A DNA stretch of 64,000 nt from NCBI GenBank assembly GCA_964581355.1, contig CAZOOA010000002.1:1-64000 (forward strand). The letters are read 5' to 3'. Shown piece after piece: positions 33,748 through 42,133 of this stretch. This DNA comes from CAZOOA01 sp964581355 (GTDB lineage Bacteria; Bacillota; Dethiobacteria; DTU022; UBA8154). Every line of letters starts with the position of its first letter. Positions within the stretch are counted from its first letter, which is position 1. The position numbers and the translations under genes are program-made. The notes beneath the pieces are model-generated. The model saw nothing but the letters and a program-made list of their open reading frames with translations. It made no database searches and was not told the DNA's origin.

Positions 33748-36700
33748 TCACTCATTTTCAGCAATTTTTTCTTCAATTGTTTTTTCCGGCACACTTTCTT
33801 CAGTATTGCTATTGATTTCCTTGATCACCTGATTTACTTTTGTTTTTTCTTTATTCACGATTTCATCCGGGTCCATCATTTTTTCGTTGTTCCTTACTTC
33901 CTCTGCCTCTTGGCTGTAATTATTCTGGTGGCTTTTAATCTCTTCCATCGTTTTCTTTTCACCCATGGCAAGTGCTTCCTGCTTTTTGACGTATTCATCT
34001 AGCTTTTCCTTCATCCCCTGCAGGCCCTTTATCCGATTTTCATGCTCCTGGACGCTATGCTGGTATTGATCAACCTTCACTTCCGTCTGCTGGATTTTCT
34101 CCCGGTAGAAGTCTTGCCTGCTTTGAGCGTGCCGCCGCACATGCTTGTGGACTGCCATTTCTTTAATCGTTTTTGCGTCATAGAGCGCTTGGCCGGAACT
34201 GCTTGTTTCTGGACCGGTTGCTGCCTCTGGACCGGTTGCTAGTACAACTTTTTCCCGGCCTAATTCTTCTCTTAAAATATCCATTACCGCTTGTTCATAA
34301 TTAAATTCTTCACTCAGCCCTTTGCCGGCCAGCTCATAAATATATAAGCTTTTTTCCTGGAGACCTTTAATTTTATCGTTGACAAGCCTTTGCCTGATTA
34401 TCCTGGAAAAAGCACGGGCTTTTGCGGGATTATCGCTTACTTCCGGGGAAAGCATATCCTTTTTTTCTTTCCAAGTGTCTAACTCAGCCCCATTAACCTG
34501 CCTTTTGGCCTGTTCATAATCGGTAAGGATTTTTTCGGGGTCTTTAATGCCGTCCTTTTCCAGTTGGCCTTTATACATTTTCAGCCCTGCCTCGATCCCC
34601 TTGGACCTCATCGCCTTATATATGTCAAAATCTATATGATGATGTATCATGCTCTTCGCTTGCAGGATGGGGTCGATTTTCATCTTGTGCTCCTGCAGCT
34701 CTTCAAACATCCCTATATCTTCAAGGTTGAATCCGTAAGTTTTGTTTAAAACCTTTTTAAGGTGTTCTTTTTCTATTGTTTTCCCGTCTTTGCTGCGTAT
34801 ATTTTCAAAGACCTCAATATTGAGGGGGCCTAGCGGGCTAGCCAGCCTTGTCTTATACAACTCGGGGTGGTTGTTTTTTAATTCATAATAATAAGATACC
34901 TTGCCTGTAGTTTTCCACCAGTTCTTTTTTATTTTTACATTATTCTTTTTGGCAATATCTTCGCTGCGATTCAGCACTTTATCGATGATAACCTGGACTT
35001 GGTTAAACTTTTTGCCCACATCTTTTTTTACAGCTTCATATTTTTTCACTTCAGCATCTAATCTGAGCTTTTTTTGTTCCAACATCTTTTGAGCAGAACC
35101 CACAATGACAAAGCGCGTCTTTATTACCTCTTCACCTTTTCTAATTTGCGACTCGATGGTTTTATTATCTTTCTCCTTGTTAATATCCTCTTTTGTGATC
35201 TGCATCTGCAAAAGGGTCTTTTTTCGTTTTTGCACTGCTTCAATGGTTTCCTCAATTTCTTTTCTCGCCTTTTTAACCGAGTTGTCGGAGTAAATTTTCT
35301 CCAGTGTGCCGGCTGAGAGCATAAAGCTGCCCGCTTGCAGTTCGCTTCTGCTTGCAAACCCTTTCGGCATCAATTCTTTAAAATTTCCTGCGATGTCTTT
35401 TTTATCTCCTTTGATGATTTCAAAGGCAAGCCGCGATATGGATTTCTTGTCCAGGTTTTGTAGGATGATCTGGTTTAACTTTTCCGGGCCTTTCTTTTTT
35501 TGCTCCATTTCGCTCTCTATCGCTTCAAGTTTCTGACTTTTTTCTCTGGCTGTCTTCGTTTTGCCTTTGCTTTCAGCTTCCCTAATTTGAGAGCTTAATT
35601 TTTCTTTTTCCTCATCCTTTTTTAGGATTTCTCCTGTACTGCTCGCAGTAAAAATACCCTCCAACAGTTCTTTACGCTTACTTTCTGCCAAGTCAGGAAA
35701 CATATAATCATAAAACAGCTTTACATCTTCCAGGGTATAGGGTGATATTGTTTTAAAAGCAGGTTTCTCATGATTAAACTCTTCGATATGCTCACTGATT
35801 TTTTGGATTTTTGCAAACATGCTGCTGAATTTATTACGTTTTGCGTTTTCATCTTCTGCTTTTTCTCCTTCTTCATAAAGGCCCTCAATCTCTGTTTTAA
35901 TTTTACTAATTAAATCAAAGTATTTCTTAAAACTACCCATACTCTTGAGGTCATAATAGCCATACTCGGGAAGAGGAGTTTTGCCTGAACCTGGAGCCGC
36001 ATGAGGGTCTTTATACGGGTCCCACTTTTTCAACCCTTCCTGGAACATGATTTCATTCTCTATCCTGTATTCATGTTTTTTGATCTGGTCACGGCTTTCA
36101 ATTAATTTTTTATTTGCATCCACATAAAAGACGCCCAAGTCTTTTTGGACTCTGTAGTATTTAAAACTATGGTCATAAAGTGCGGATTCAACATCCTGCA
36201 AGCTGTCCTGGGCGCGCCAGACCAGCACTTCCCGGGGGGACCTCTGGTCGTCGGCTTCATACAAGAAAAAGTGGTCCACTTTTTGCAAAACCTTTTCGTA
36301 CTCCTCTTTGGATTGCTCCAGTTCGGCGATATTCCCTGCCAGACCCTTGTTTCTCATAAAAACGACCTTTTGGGTGGCATAAATATGTTGGTTTGTAAAG
36401 TCATATTCATACCTGCCTGTGATGTGCCCAAAAGTGGTCTCATGCAGTTTTAGCTCTTTTAATACAAAATCTTTTCCCAGTAAAGTGGCTTTCAAGCGGA
36501 CCCCCGCTTCCGAGTAAACAGGATCATTGAGCTGCAGCGCCAGCGAACTCTCAATTATGCTGTATCCTTTTTCTGCACTTGCATCTTCTTCCAACTTAAA
36601 AGAGACTTCATTTTGACTTCCCTTCATGTTCTGCAGCTCCACGCCTCCCTGCACATACCCTTCGGCACCTACACCGGCAATAGAGCCAAAACCTGCCTTT

Positions 36701-39700
36701 GCACCAAGGGCTGCCTCAAAAAAGAGGCGCCCCTCTTTCTTCACGGGCCCGTCAAATTTAAGCTTGGGCGGGCTTCCTTCAACACGCAGGGGCTTTAAGT
36801 TTTTTTCACTTGCATATTTAAACCCAAAGCCCGCTTCAAGGCGGAGATAAACAGATACTAGACCCGTGCTGTAAAGTGTAATGTCCTCATTGACGGGTTT
36901 TTCTGATTTATTTTTATAGTCGTTGATATCATAGTCGCCCGGGTAAGCCATCTTGAAACCGATTTCGCTATTTTTTGTTTCTGAACCCTCGGCAAAATCC
37001 TGGGGATCCAGTTCGCCTTCGAGAAAGTTATCATTTACATACACTTTCTCCATGTTAATATCTTCACCCTGTGTTAAGTGAAAGGAGCCGTTTTCAAAGA
37101 CCAACTGGTTGGGTTTGAATTTCAAGTTCAACTTTTTTGAAGAAGACATTTTCCCCAACATTTTTCCCAGGCTGAGCAGGCCTTTGGCAGGGCCCAGCAG
37201 CTCACCCAGGCCCAAATCATCAAGCTTGTCCACTCCCTCACTCACAATTTTGCCTGCATCAATGTTGAGTGACACTTTTTCAAAAGTACAGGCAAATTTT
37301 TTATCGGTGAATGATACATTTTTTGCCTGGGCGGAAACATCACTGATACCTACCTTCAAGGTGTCAATATTTCCCGTAAAGTCCTCTTCGCTAAACTTTT
37401 TTTCTATGCTGGCACCGGAAGCGTCAATACTTAACAACGTATCGAATTTAAGTGAACCGCCCAACCTGAATGCTTTGTTTTCTTTTCTGTAGGTAAATGA
37501 TGGGTTGTTGAACTTTAGTTTATCACCAAAGAAGGACAGCGAATCTTGTGCTTCTGAAGTAAATGCCACATCATCGATGTCAAAACCGGTTTCAGGGCTG
37601 ATGTTTACGCCATGCATGGTTGCAGAGATGTTTTTTCCTCCCATAGCAAATGAGACGCCTGCTGAATCGGATTTAAAATGGTCTTCCATAAGATCATAGT
37701 CAATATTGGTGGCGCTGCCTGCAAAGCAAGTGTCTTCGGCCGGGCTGAATTTAAACCCGGTCTCTTCCATTTTGAGTTTTTTTCTGACTGCACCTTCTTC
37801 TTTCTGCATGGAGAAAGTGGTTTGCCCCAGCGTCAGGGGGCCTGCTTTTATTTCTTCGGGTGACGTTGCGCTCCAGCTGTCCCAGCTGTATTTATCTGCA
37901 TCCCAGGTCAGGCCGGATACACTGCCGCCAAATTCTTCCCCAAACAACTGCGCATTAAACCCGGCTGTTTCTATGTAACCTTCCGTTTTCTGCGTGTCGA
38001 TGGTCGCCTCCGCTGCATTTAAAGACAGTTTTAGGCCGGCCAGCGAGTCCTGGACCGGCTGCAGGGAAGTTTCCATGTTTTTCAAATGAAAACGCCAGCC
38101 ACCCGGCAGGGCGGGGTTTTGCGGGCCCTGGCTCGCGACAGCCCCCAGGGGGTCGGCGCTGCCGTCTAGATTGGCCAGAGTGAACCGGACAAAGCCCAGG
38201 TCCAGGATAGCATTGTCCACCCGGAACTGGTACCCGTAGTGCTTGCCAGGATCCTCTTGGCCAGAAAAGCTGTCAGTGCTTTGTTCGGTGCTGTCAGGGT
38301 TTTGATTGGAAGCCTGGCCCTCGTCCTGCCCGGTTTCTTTTGTATCCTGGGGGATGATGGCCAGGGAGCCGGCCTGGAGAGAGAAAAAACTGCCGATGCG
38401 GGCCCCTCCCAGGGAAAATATCAGGCTGGAAAAAGACCAATCTGTCCCGTCAAATTTGAGGCCGGTAAAATGTCCGCTGGTTTCAATACCCAAAAGAGAA
38501 AGAGAGGTTTTGGCGTCGGCTGCTTTAAAGGTTCGCTCCCGCACCTGGGGCAGTGGAGCCCGGGGCGCGTCCCCGGATGCTTCTTGTTCAGTATCTGCCT
38601 GCTTCTTGATCACGTCTTTGTACGTGATATTTTCCAGCTCGACACCCAGCTCAAAAGAACCGGCCTGGAATTTTGCCTGGGCAGAGATCAAATGCTCTTC
38701 GTCTATATTAGTCAGCTCGTAGTCCCAGAGGTCTTCCCGGACCTTGGTGGCCACCAGCTTCGCATTGCGGATATCCCCGGAAAAGGTCCCGCCGCTGCCA
38801 AGACTTAGGCCCCCTTTAACCTGGAACCTTTCCAGGTCGCTTTTATTTTTTTCTATTTCCACCGCAGCATTTTTTTCCAGCTTAATGCCGCCCATGTCTA
38901 CTTCGCTTTCCAGCGCCAGCAGGGCCCGTTTAAAGTCCATCCCCTGTTTGGTCCAGGTAATCCTGTCCATTCTCCCGGAAGCCTCGAAGTTTTTAAAACT
39001 GTCATTATCCAGTTTCAACCGGAGTGTAGAGTTTTGAATTGTTACGGTTTCGTCTTTCAAGGAAGCATATAAGTCTTTTATATCCACGCTCAAACCGGCA
39101 ATACCGGCAGCAAGGCACATGTTGAGGTCGCCGACGGCAAAGGCCCAGCTTCCAGGGTCAGGGCCTTCCTCATGCCGCTGGTAAAAAAGTTTGACCTGGT
39201 CGGCTTTCAAAGCCTGGTTAAAGCTCTCCCCCCCAGTCTGAAACAGGATTTGCCCAATGGCTACATCCATTAGGGGCACAGCAAAGTTGTTTTCCTTCCA
39301 GAAATTGAAGGTTATGTCGGAAAATGTGAGTATATCCAAAACATTTATTTGCTCTGCTGAAGCGCTTAAGCTGGACCATGTAAACCCATTGACACTTAAT
39401 TCAAGGTCTTTTCCGGACCCTTGAATATTGGAAACAGGAAAACGGCTGCTTCCAAAGTTCAAGTTTAAGCGGGCACTATTTATGTACAGGGAGACTGTTT
39501 CTTCCCGGTATTGATCAAAATCCACTTCCAAAGGGCTGTCCAGGGAAAAGGTAAAAAAACTGCCCAGGGAAAAAGCACCGGGATGCAGGGTTAATTTTTG
39601 TTCTTCAATCTTTTTGGTCTGAACATTGTATTTATAGTCTAATTTGGCATTATTAATCTTTAGGGCCCGTCCCGCCAGCAGTTCCACGCCTGGAAAAGCC

Positions 39701-40209
39701 AGAAAGACCGCCTTGTTTTCTGATTTGACGATGAATTTTCTAGTCCCGCTTTCTTTTTCCTGGCTTAGCTGCGCCTCTTCCAGGGTTAAATTATTGTTGA
39801 ATTTAAAGTTTTTTACATTATCTTCATGCTTCATGCCAAAAAAAGATTTGGTTTTTAACCAGCTTCGGGATAAAAACCCGGAAAAACCGCTGTACTTTTC
39901 CGGCTGGGAAGCAATGAAGTAATCTGATGCAATCTGTAAGCTGCGGCCAAACCGGGTCCAGTTCTTCAGCTTTTTACCCGGAGAAGAGACTGTTTCCCTT
40001 AATTCTCGCTCTGCGGCATCACCCAGTGCTTTTGCCAGGTCTTCCTCTTCTTCAATAGACTGCAACAGGTCACGCAGCAGATTGATCCGTTCACTGCTGC
40101 TTCCCTCCAGCGCAGGGCTGTGCCCGGTTCTTTCTATGCTCAATGAAGATGTTTCTTCTACACCACGGTCTTCTGCTCCACGGTCTTCCAGCGTCCGTCC
40201 GTTTCCCAT
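33748..40209 (-). CDS. giant two-part protein (beta-rich half, coiled-coil half), candidate CIS cargo
   Basis: 2153 aa from the ATG at 40209, chosen because GAGGTG stands 6 nt upstream; the frame opens eight codons earlier at a TTG without a ribosome site. No signal peptide or membrane helix. Residues about 1-130 are helical. About 130-1290 consist of repeating amphipathic strands (GSFFTFSLDSPLEVDF, GSFFSLQAGSLAII, SATMHGVNISPETGFDID), reminiscent of long beta-helical or lipid-transfer-like proteins. A Gly/Ala-rich patch (LGAKAGFGSIAGVGAEGYV) lies near 1200. About 1300-2153 are Lys/Glu-rich coiled coil. ATGPEAATGPET near 1985 is a small internal repeat. Family unknown. Next to a CesT-like gene and upstream of a contractile system, a very large effector or a structural protein is plausible, but unproven. 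Confidence 0.85.
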   Translation of the reverse strand: MGNGRTLEDRGAEDRGVEETSSLSIERTGHSPALEGSSSERINLLRDLLQSIEEEEDLAKALGDAAERELRETVSSPGKKLKNWTRFGRSLQIASDYFIASQPEKYSGFSGFLSRSWLKTKSFFGMKHEDNVKNFKFNNNLTLEEAQLSQEKESGTRKFIVKSENKAVFLAFPGVELLAGRALKINNAKLDYKYNVQTKKIEEQKLTLHPGAFSLGSFFTFSLDSPLEVDFDQYREETVSLYINSARLNLNFGSSRFPVSNIQGSGKDLELSVNGFTWSSLSASAEQINVLDILTFSDITFNFWKENNFAVPLMDVAIGQILFQTGGESFNQALKADQVKLFYQRHEEGPDPGSWAFAVGDLNMCLAAGIAGLSVDIKDLYASLKDETVTIQNSTLRLKLDNDSFKNFEASGRMDRITWTKQGMDFKRALLALESEVDMGGIKLEKNAAVEIEKNKSDLERFQVKGGLSLGSGGTFSGDIRNAKLVATKVREDLWDYELTNIDEEHLISAQAKFQAGSFELGVELENITYKDVIKKQADTEQEASGDAPRAPLPQVRERTFKAADAKTSLSLLGIETSGHFTGLKFDGTDWSFSSLIFSLGGARIGSFFSLQAGSLAIIPQDTKETGQDEGQASNQNPDSTEQSTDSFSGQEDPGKHYGYQFRVDNAILDLGFVRFTLANLDGSADPLGAVASQGPQNPALPGGWRFHLKNMETSLQPVQDSLAGLKLSLNAAEATIDTQKTEGYIETAGFNAQLFGEEFGGSVSGLTWDADKYSWDSWSATSPEEIKAGPLTLGQTTFSMQKEEGAVRKKLKMEETGFKFSPAEDTCFAGSATNIDYDLMEDHFKSDSAGVSFAMGGKNISATMHGVNISPETGFDIDDVAFTSEAQDSLSFFGDKLKFNNPSFTYRKENKAFRLGGSLKFDTLLSIDASGASIEKKFSEEDFTGNIDTLKVGISDVSAQAKNVSFTDKKFACTFEKVSLNIDAGKIVSEGVDKLDDLGLGELLGPAKGLLSLGKMLGKMSSSKKLNLKFKPNQLVFENGSFHLTQGEDINMEKVYVNDNFLEGELDPQDFAEGSETKNSEIGFKMAYPGDYDINDYKNKSEKPVNEDITLYSTGLVSVYLRLEAGFGFKYASEKNLKPLRVEGSPPKLKFDGPVKKEGRLFFEAALGAKAGFGSIAGVGAEGYVQGGVELQNMKGSQNEVSFKLEEDASAEKGYSIIESSLALQLNDPVYSEAGVRLKATLLGKDFVLKELKLHETTFGHITGRYEYDFTNQHIYATQKVVFMRNKGLAGNIAELEQSKEEYEKVLQKVDHFFLYEADDQRSPREVLVWRAQDSLQDVESALYDHSFKYYRVQKDLGVFYVDANKKLIESRDQIKKHEYRIENEIMFQEGLKKWDPYKDPHAAPGSGKTPLPEYGYYDLKSMGSFKKYFDLISKIKTEIEGLYEEGEKAEDENAKRNKFSSMFAKIQKISEHIEEFNHEKPAFKTISPYTLEDVKLFYDYMFPDLAESKRKELLEGIFTASSTGEILKKDEEKEKLSSQIREAESKGKTKTAREKSQKLEAIESEMEQKKKGPEKLNQIILQNLDKKSISRLAFEIIKGDKKDIAGNFKELMPKGFASRSELQAGSFMLSAGTLEKIYSDNSVKKARKEIEETIEAVQKRKKTLLQMQITKEDINKEKDNKTIESQIRKGEEVIKTRFVIVGSAQKMLEQKKLRLDAEVKKYEAVKKDVGKKFNQVQVIIDKVLNRSEDIAKKNNVKIKKNWWKTTGKVSYYYELKNNHPELYKTRLASPLGPLNIEVFENIRSKDGKTIEKEHLKKVLNKTYGFNLEDIGMFEELQEHKMKIDPILQAKSMIHHHIDFDIYKAMRSKGIEAGLKMYKGQLEKDGIKDPEKILTDYEQAKRQVNGAELDTWKEKKDMLSPEVSDNPAKARAFSRIIRQRLVNDKIKGLQEKSLYIYELAGKGLSEEFNYEQAVMDILREELGREKVVLATGPEAATGPETSSSGQALYDAKTIKEMAVHKHVRRHAQSRQDFYREKIQQTEVKVDQYQHSVQEHENRIKGLQGMKEKLDEYVKKQEALAMGEKKTMEEIKSHQNNYSQEAEEVRNNEKMMDPDEIVNKEKTKVNQVIKEINSNTEESVPEKTIEEKIAENE

Positions 40210-40251
40210 ATCTTCACCTCTTTCCATCTGCAAACCCTGTGCAAACCTACA

Positions 40252-40257
40252 ATTATA
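40252..40257 (-). promoter_or_regulatory. possible -10 box for the giant gene
   Basis: TATAAT on the minus strand about 43 bp before the start codon at 40209. No clear -35 hexamer at 16-18 bp. Confidence 0.35.
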
Positions 40258-40364
40258 CGTTTATATTCTAACATACAGGCAGTGCTGTGTTAATTAATTG
40301 CGCTTAACCTGTTCTATTTAAAAATATCCGGTTAAATGAGCAGAATAAGCTGCAAAACATTTCC

Positions 40365-40533
40365 TGTGCAGGGAGCAGTGCAACGTGGTGCATAGCCTCA
40401 GGACAGGAATTTGTCTCCGACTTCCTCTCAGGCCCAGACACGCCGTGGAAACCCCTGCTTTAAGCTAATGGTTGGGCCGTCACCCCCCCACAGCGGACTT
40501 TCACCGCCAAGCTGTCGCCCATGCCGGGCGCAC
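40365..40533 (-). mobile_element. 5' fragment of a group IIC intron (domain I only)
   Basis: The minus strand from 40533 begins GTGCGCCCGGCATGGGCG, the consensus 5' end of bacterial group II introns. It continues with the domain I signatures GGTGAAAGTCC, ACCATTAGC..AAGCAGGGG-TTTCCACGGCG and GGAAGT-CGGAGACAAATTCCTGTCCTGAGG, in the same order as in the Oceanobacillus class C intron I remember. It starts 5 nt after the T-tract of the tRNA terminator; class C introns insert behind rho-independent terminators. No reverse transcriptase, domain V or 3' end follows, so it is a truncated relic. The left boundary is approximate. Confidence 0.8.
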
Positions 40534-40537
40534 TGGC

Positions 40538-40568
40538 AAAATAAAAATAGACATCCTTAATGGATGTC
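40538..40568 (-). terminator. rho-independent terminator of the tRNA operon
   Basis: Minus strand GACATCC-ATTAA-GGATGTC followed by TATTTTTATTTT, 12 nt downstream of the tRNA-Val 3' end. Confidence 0.9.
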
Positions 40569-40579
40569 CATTTTATCGA

Positions 40580-40655
40580 TGGTGGGCGAAGACGGGCTCG
40601 AACCGCCGACCCCCTGCTTGTAAGGCAGGTGCTCTCCCAACTGAGCTATTCGCCC
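40580..40655 (-). tRNA. tRNA-Val (anticodon TAC)
   Basis: Full cloverleaf: acceptor GGGCGAA/TTCGCCC, anticodon arm CCTGC-CTTACAA-GCAGG with TAC at 34-36, T-loop GTTCGAGCC, and encoded CCA. Last of a four-tRNA operon. Confidence 0.95.
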
Positions 40656-40660
40656 GTATA

Positions 40661-40736
40661 TGGTGACCCCTAGGGGATTCGAACCCCTGCCGCCAGCTTG
40701 AAAGGCTGGTGTCCTAACCGATTAGACGAAGGGGCC
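40661..40736 (-). tRNA. tRNA-Glu (anticodon TTC)
   Basis: Begins GGCCCCT and ends AGGGGTCACCA. Anticodon arm CCAGC-CTTTCAA-GCTGG gives TTC. T-arm GGGGTTCGAATCCCC. CCA encoded. Confidence 0.95.
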
Positions 40737-40763
40737 ACGTTGAGTGTGGCTATACTGTCCGTT

Positions 40764-40839
40764 TGGTGGGCCCACTAGGACTCGAACCTAGAACCAACCG
40801 GTTATGAGCCGGTAGCTCTGCCAATTGAGCTATGGGCCC
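40764..40839 (-). tRNA. tRNA with CAT anticodon (elongator Met, or Ile2)
   Basis: Acceptor GGGCCCA/TGGGCCC, anticodon arm ACCGG-CTCATAA-CCGGT, encoded CCA. CAT is read as Met unless C34 is modified to lysidine (Ile2). Its acceptor base pairs do not have the C1-A72 mismatch of initiator tRNA, so it is not the initiator. Confidence 0.92.
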
Positions 40840-40846
40840 AGAAAAA

Positions 40847-40921
40847 TGGCTCCCCAGGCAGGATTCGAACCTGCAACCTACCGGTTAACAGCCGGTCGCT
40901 CTACCGTTGAGCTACTGAGGA
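40847..40921 (-). tRNA. tRNA-Asn (anticodon GTT)
   Basis: Acceptor TCCTCAG/CTGGGGA, anticodon arm ACCGG-CTGTTAA-CCGGT gives GTT, T-arm CAGGTTCGAATCCTG, encoded CCA. First gene of the tRNA operon. Confidence 0.95.
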
Positions 40922-40940
40922 AGACCTACGGACAAATTAT

Positions 40941-40969
40941 ATTATAAAGGATCCGGTCCGTTACGTCAA
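40941..40969 (-). promoter_or_regulatory. sigma-A promoter of the tRNA operon
   Basis: Minus strand TTGACG (40964-40969), 17-bp spacer, TATAAT (40941-40946), 20 bp before tRNA-Asn. TCCGGTCC and GGACCGGA flank the -35 box as an 8-bp inverted repeat with a 17-nt loop, a possible rpoD-end hairpin or operator. Confidence 0.88.
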
Positions 40970-41029
40970 GCATTTTGGACCGGACTTTATATAATTATTA
41001 AATTGACAATTGTTATATTATTTTGCCCT

Positions 41030-42133
41030 TTAATCCAGGTAATCCTTGAGCCGCTTGCTGCGCATGGGATGGCGCAATTTGCGCAAAGCTTTGGCTTCGA
41101 TCTGGCGAATCCGTTCCCGGGTCACGCCAAAAACCTGACCCACTTCTTCCAGGGTGCGGGTTCTGCCGTCATCCAGTCCAAAGCGCAGGCGCAATACTTT
41201 CTGCTCCCGGGGAGTCAAGGTGTCCAGGACATCCTCCAGCTGTTCCCGCAGCAGTTCAAAAGCAGCCGCATCGGCGGGAGCCTGTACTTCCTGGTCCTCG
41301 ATAAAGTCACCGAGATGACTGTCATCTTCTTCCCCGATGGGGGTCTCCAGGGAAACTGGTTCCTGGGCAATCTTTAATATCTCTCTTACACGGTCGACAC
41401 TGATTTCCATCTCGTCGGCAATTTCTTCAGGTGAGGGTTCACGTCCCAATTCCTGGACCAGCTGCCGGGAGACGCGGATTAGCTTATTGATGGTTTCCAC
41501 CATATGCACGGGGATCCGGATTGTACGGGCCTGATCAGCAATAGCCCGGGTAATGGCCTGACGGATCCACCAGGTAGCGTACGTGCTGAACTTGTAACCT
41601 TTGCGGTAATCAAATTTTTCTACAGCTTTGATCAAACCCAAGTTCCCTTCCTGGATCAAATCCAGGAAAAGCATGCCTCTGCCTACGTATTTTTTGGCAA
41701 TACTTACCACCAGGCGCAGGTTGGCTTCAGCCAAGCGCCTCTTTGCTTCTTCATCTCCGGCTTCCATTTGCTGTGCCAGCTCGATTTCTTCCTCAGGCGT
41801 TAAAAGAGGTATCTTCCCAATTTCCTTTAAATACATGCGGACGGGATCATTGATACTAATGCCTTCCGGAATAAGAGTATCCAGTTCTTCTTCAGGAAGG
41901 CTCTTTAAATCTTCTTCTTCCAAGACTTCTTCTTCTATTGTCTCATCAATAATTTCAACGCCCTGGCGGGAGAGCTCTTCATAAAACTCATCGATCACCT
42001 CAGGATTTAAATTAAATTCCTGTAAAGGATCAATGATCTCTTTATAGCTTAAGCTCCCCTTCTTTTTTCCTTTTTCGAGCAAGGACTGCCGGATTTCTTG
42101 AAATGATGATTTTCTCTCTACATCTTTAGCCAC
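41030..42133 (-). CDS. rpoD: primary sigma factor SigA/RpoD
   Basis: 367 aa, GTG start at 42133 with AAGGAGAGG about 6 nt upstream; the longer open frame to 42169 lacks such a site. Contains region 1.1-like N-terminus, region 1.2 DPVRMYLKEIGKIPLLTPEEE, region 2.3-2.4 YATWWIRQAITRAIADQ, region 3 and region 4.2 with the helix-turn-helix TLEEVGQVFGVTRERIRQIE. The short length without a large non-conserved insert is usual for Gram-positive SigA. It directs housekeeping transcription. It overlaps the end of dnaG by 8 bp, the classic macromolecular-synthesis operon, here without rpsU. Confidence 0.97.
   Translation of the reverse strand: MAKDVERKSSFQEIRQSLLEKGKKKGSLSYKEIIDPLQEFNLNPEVIDEFYEELSRQGVEIIDETIEEEVLEEEDLKSLPEEELDTLIPEGISINDPVRMYLKEIGKIPLLTPEEEIELAQQMEAGDEEAKRRLAEANLRLVVSIAKKYVGRGMLFLDLIQEGNLGLIKAVEKFDYRKGYKFSTYATWWIRQAITRAIADQARTIRIPVHMVETINKLIRVSRQLVQELGREPSPEEIADEMEISVDRVREILKIAQEPVSLETPIGEEDDSHLGDFIEDQEVQAPADAAAFELLREQLEDVLDTLTPREQKVLRLRFGLDDGRTRTLEEVGQVFGVTRERIRQIEAKALRKLRHPMRSKRLKDYLD

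Noticed and set aside
40472..40666. Plus-strand 64-aa frame ending GSNRRPPACKAGALPTEL
   Set aside because: It is the antisense reading of tRNA-Val and the intron relic, a well-known false gene over tRNAs.
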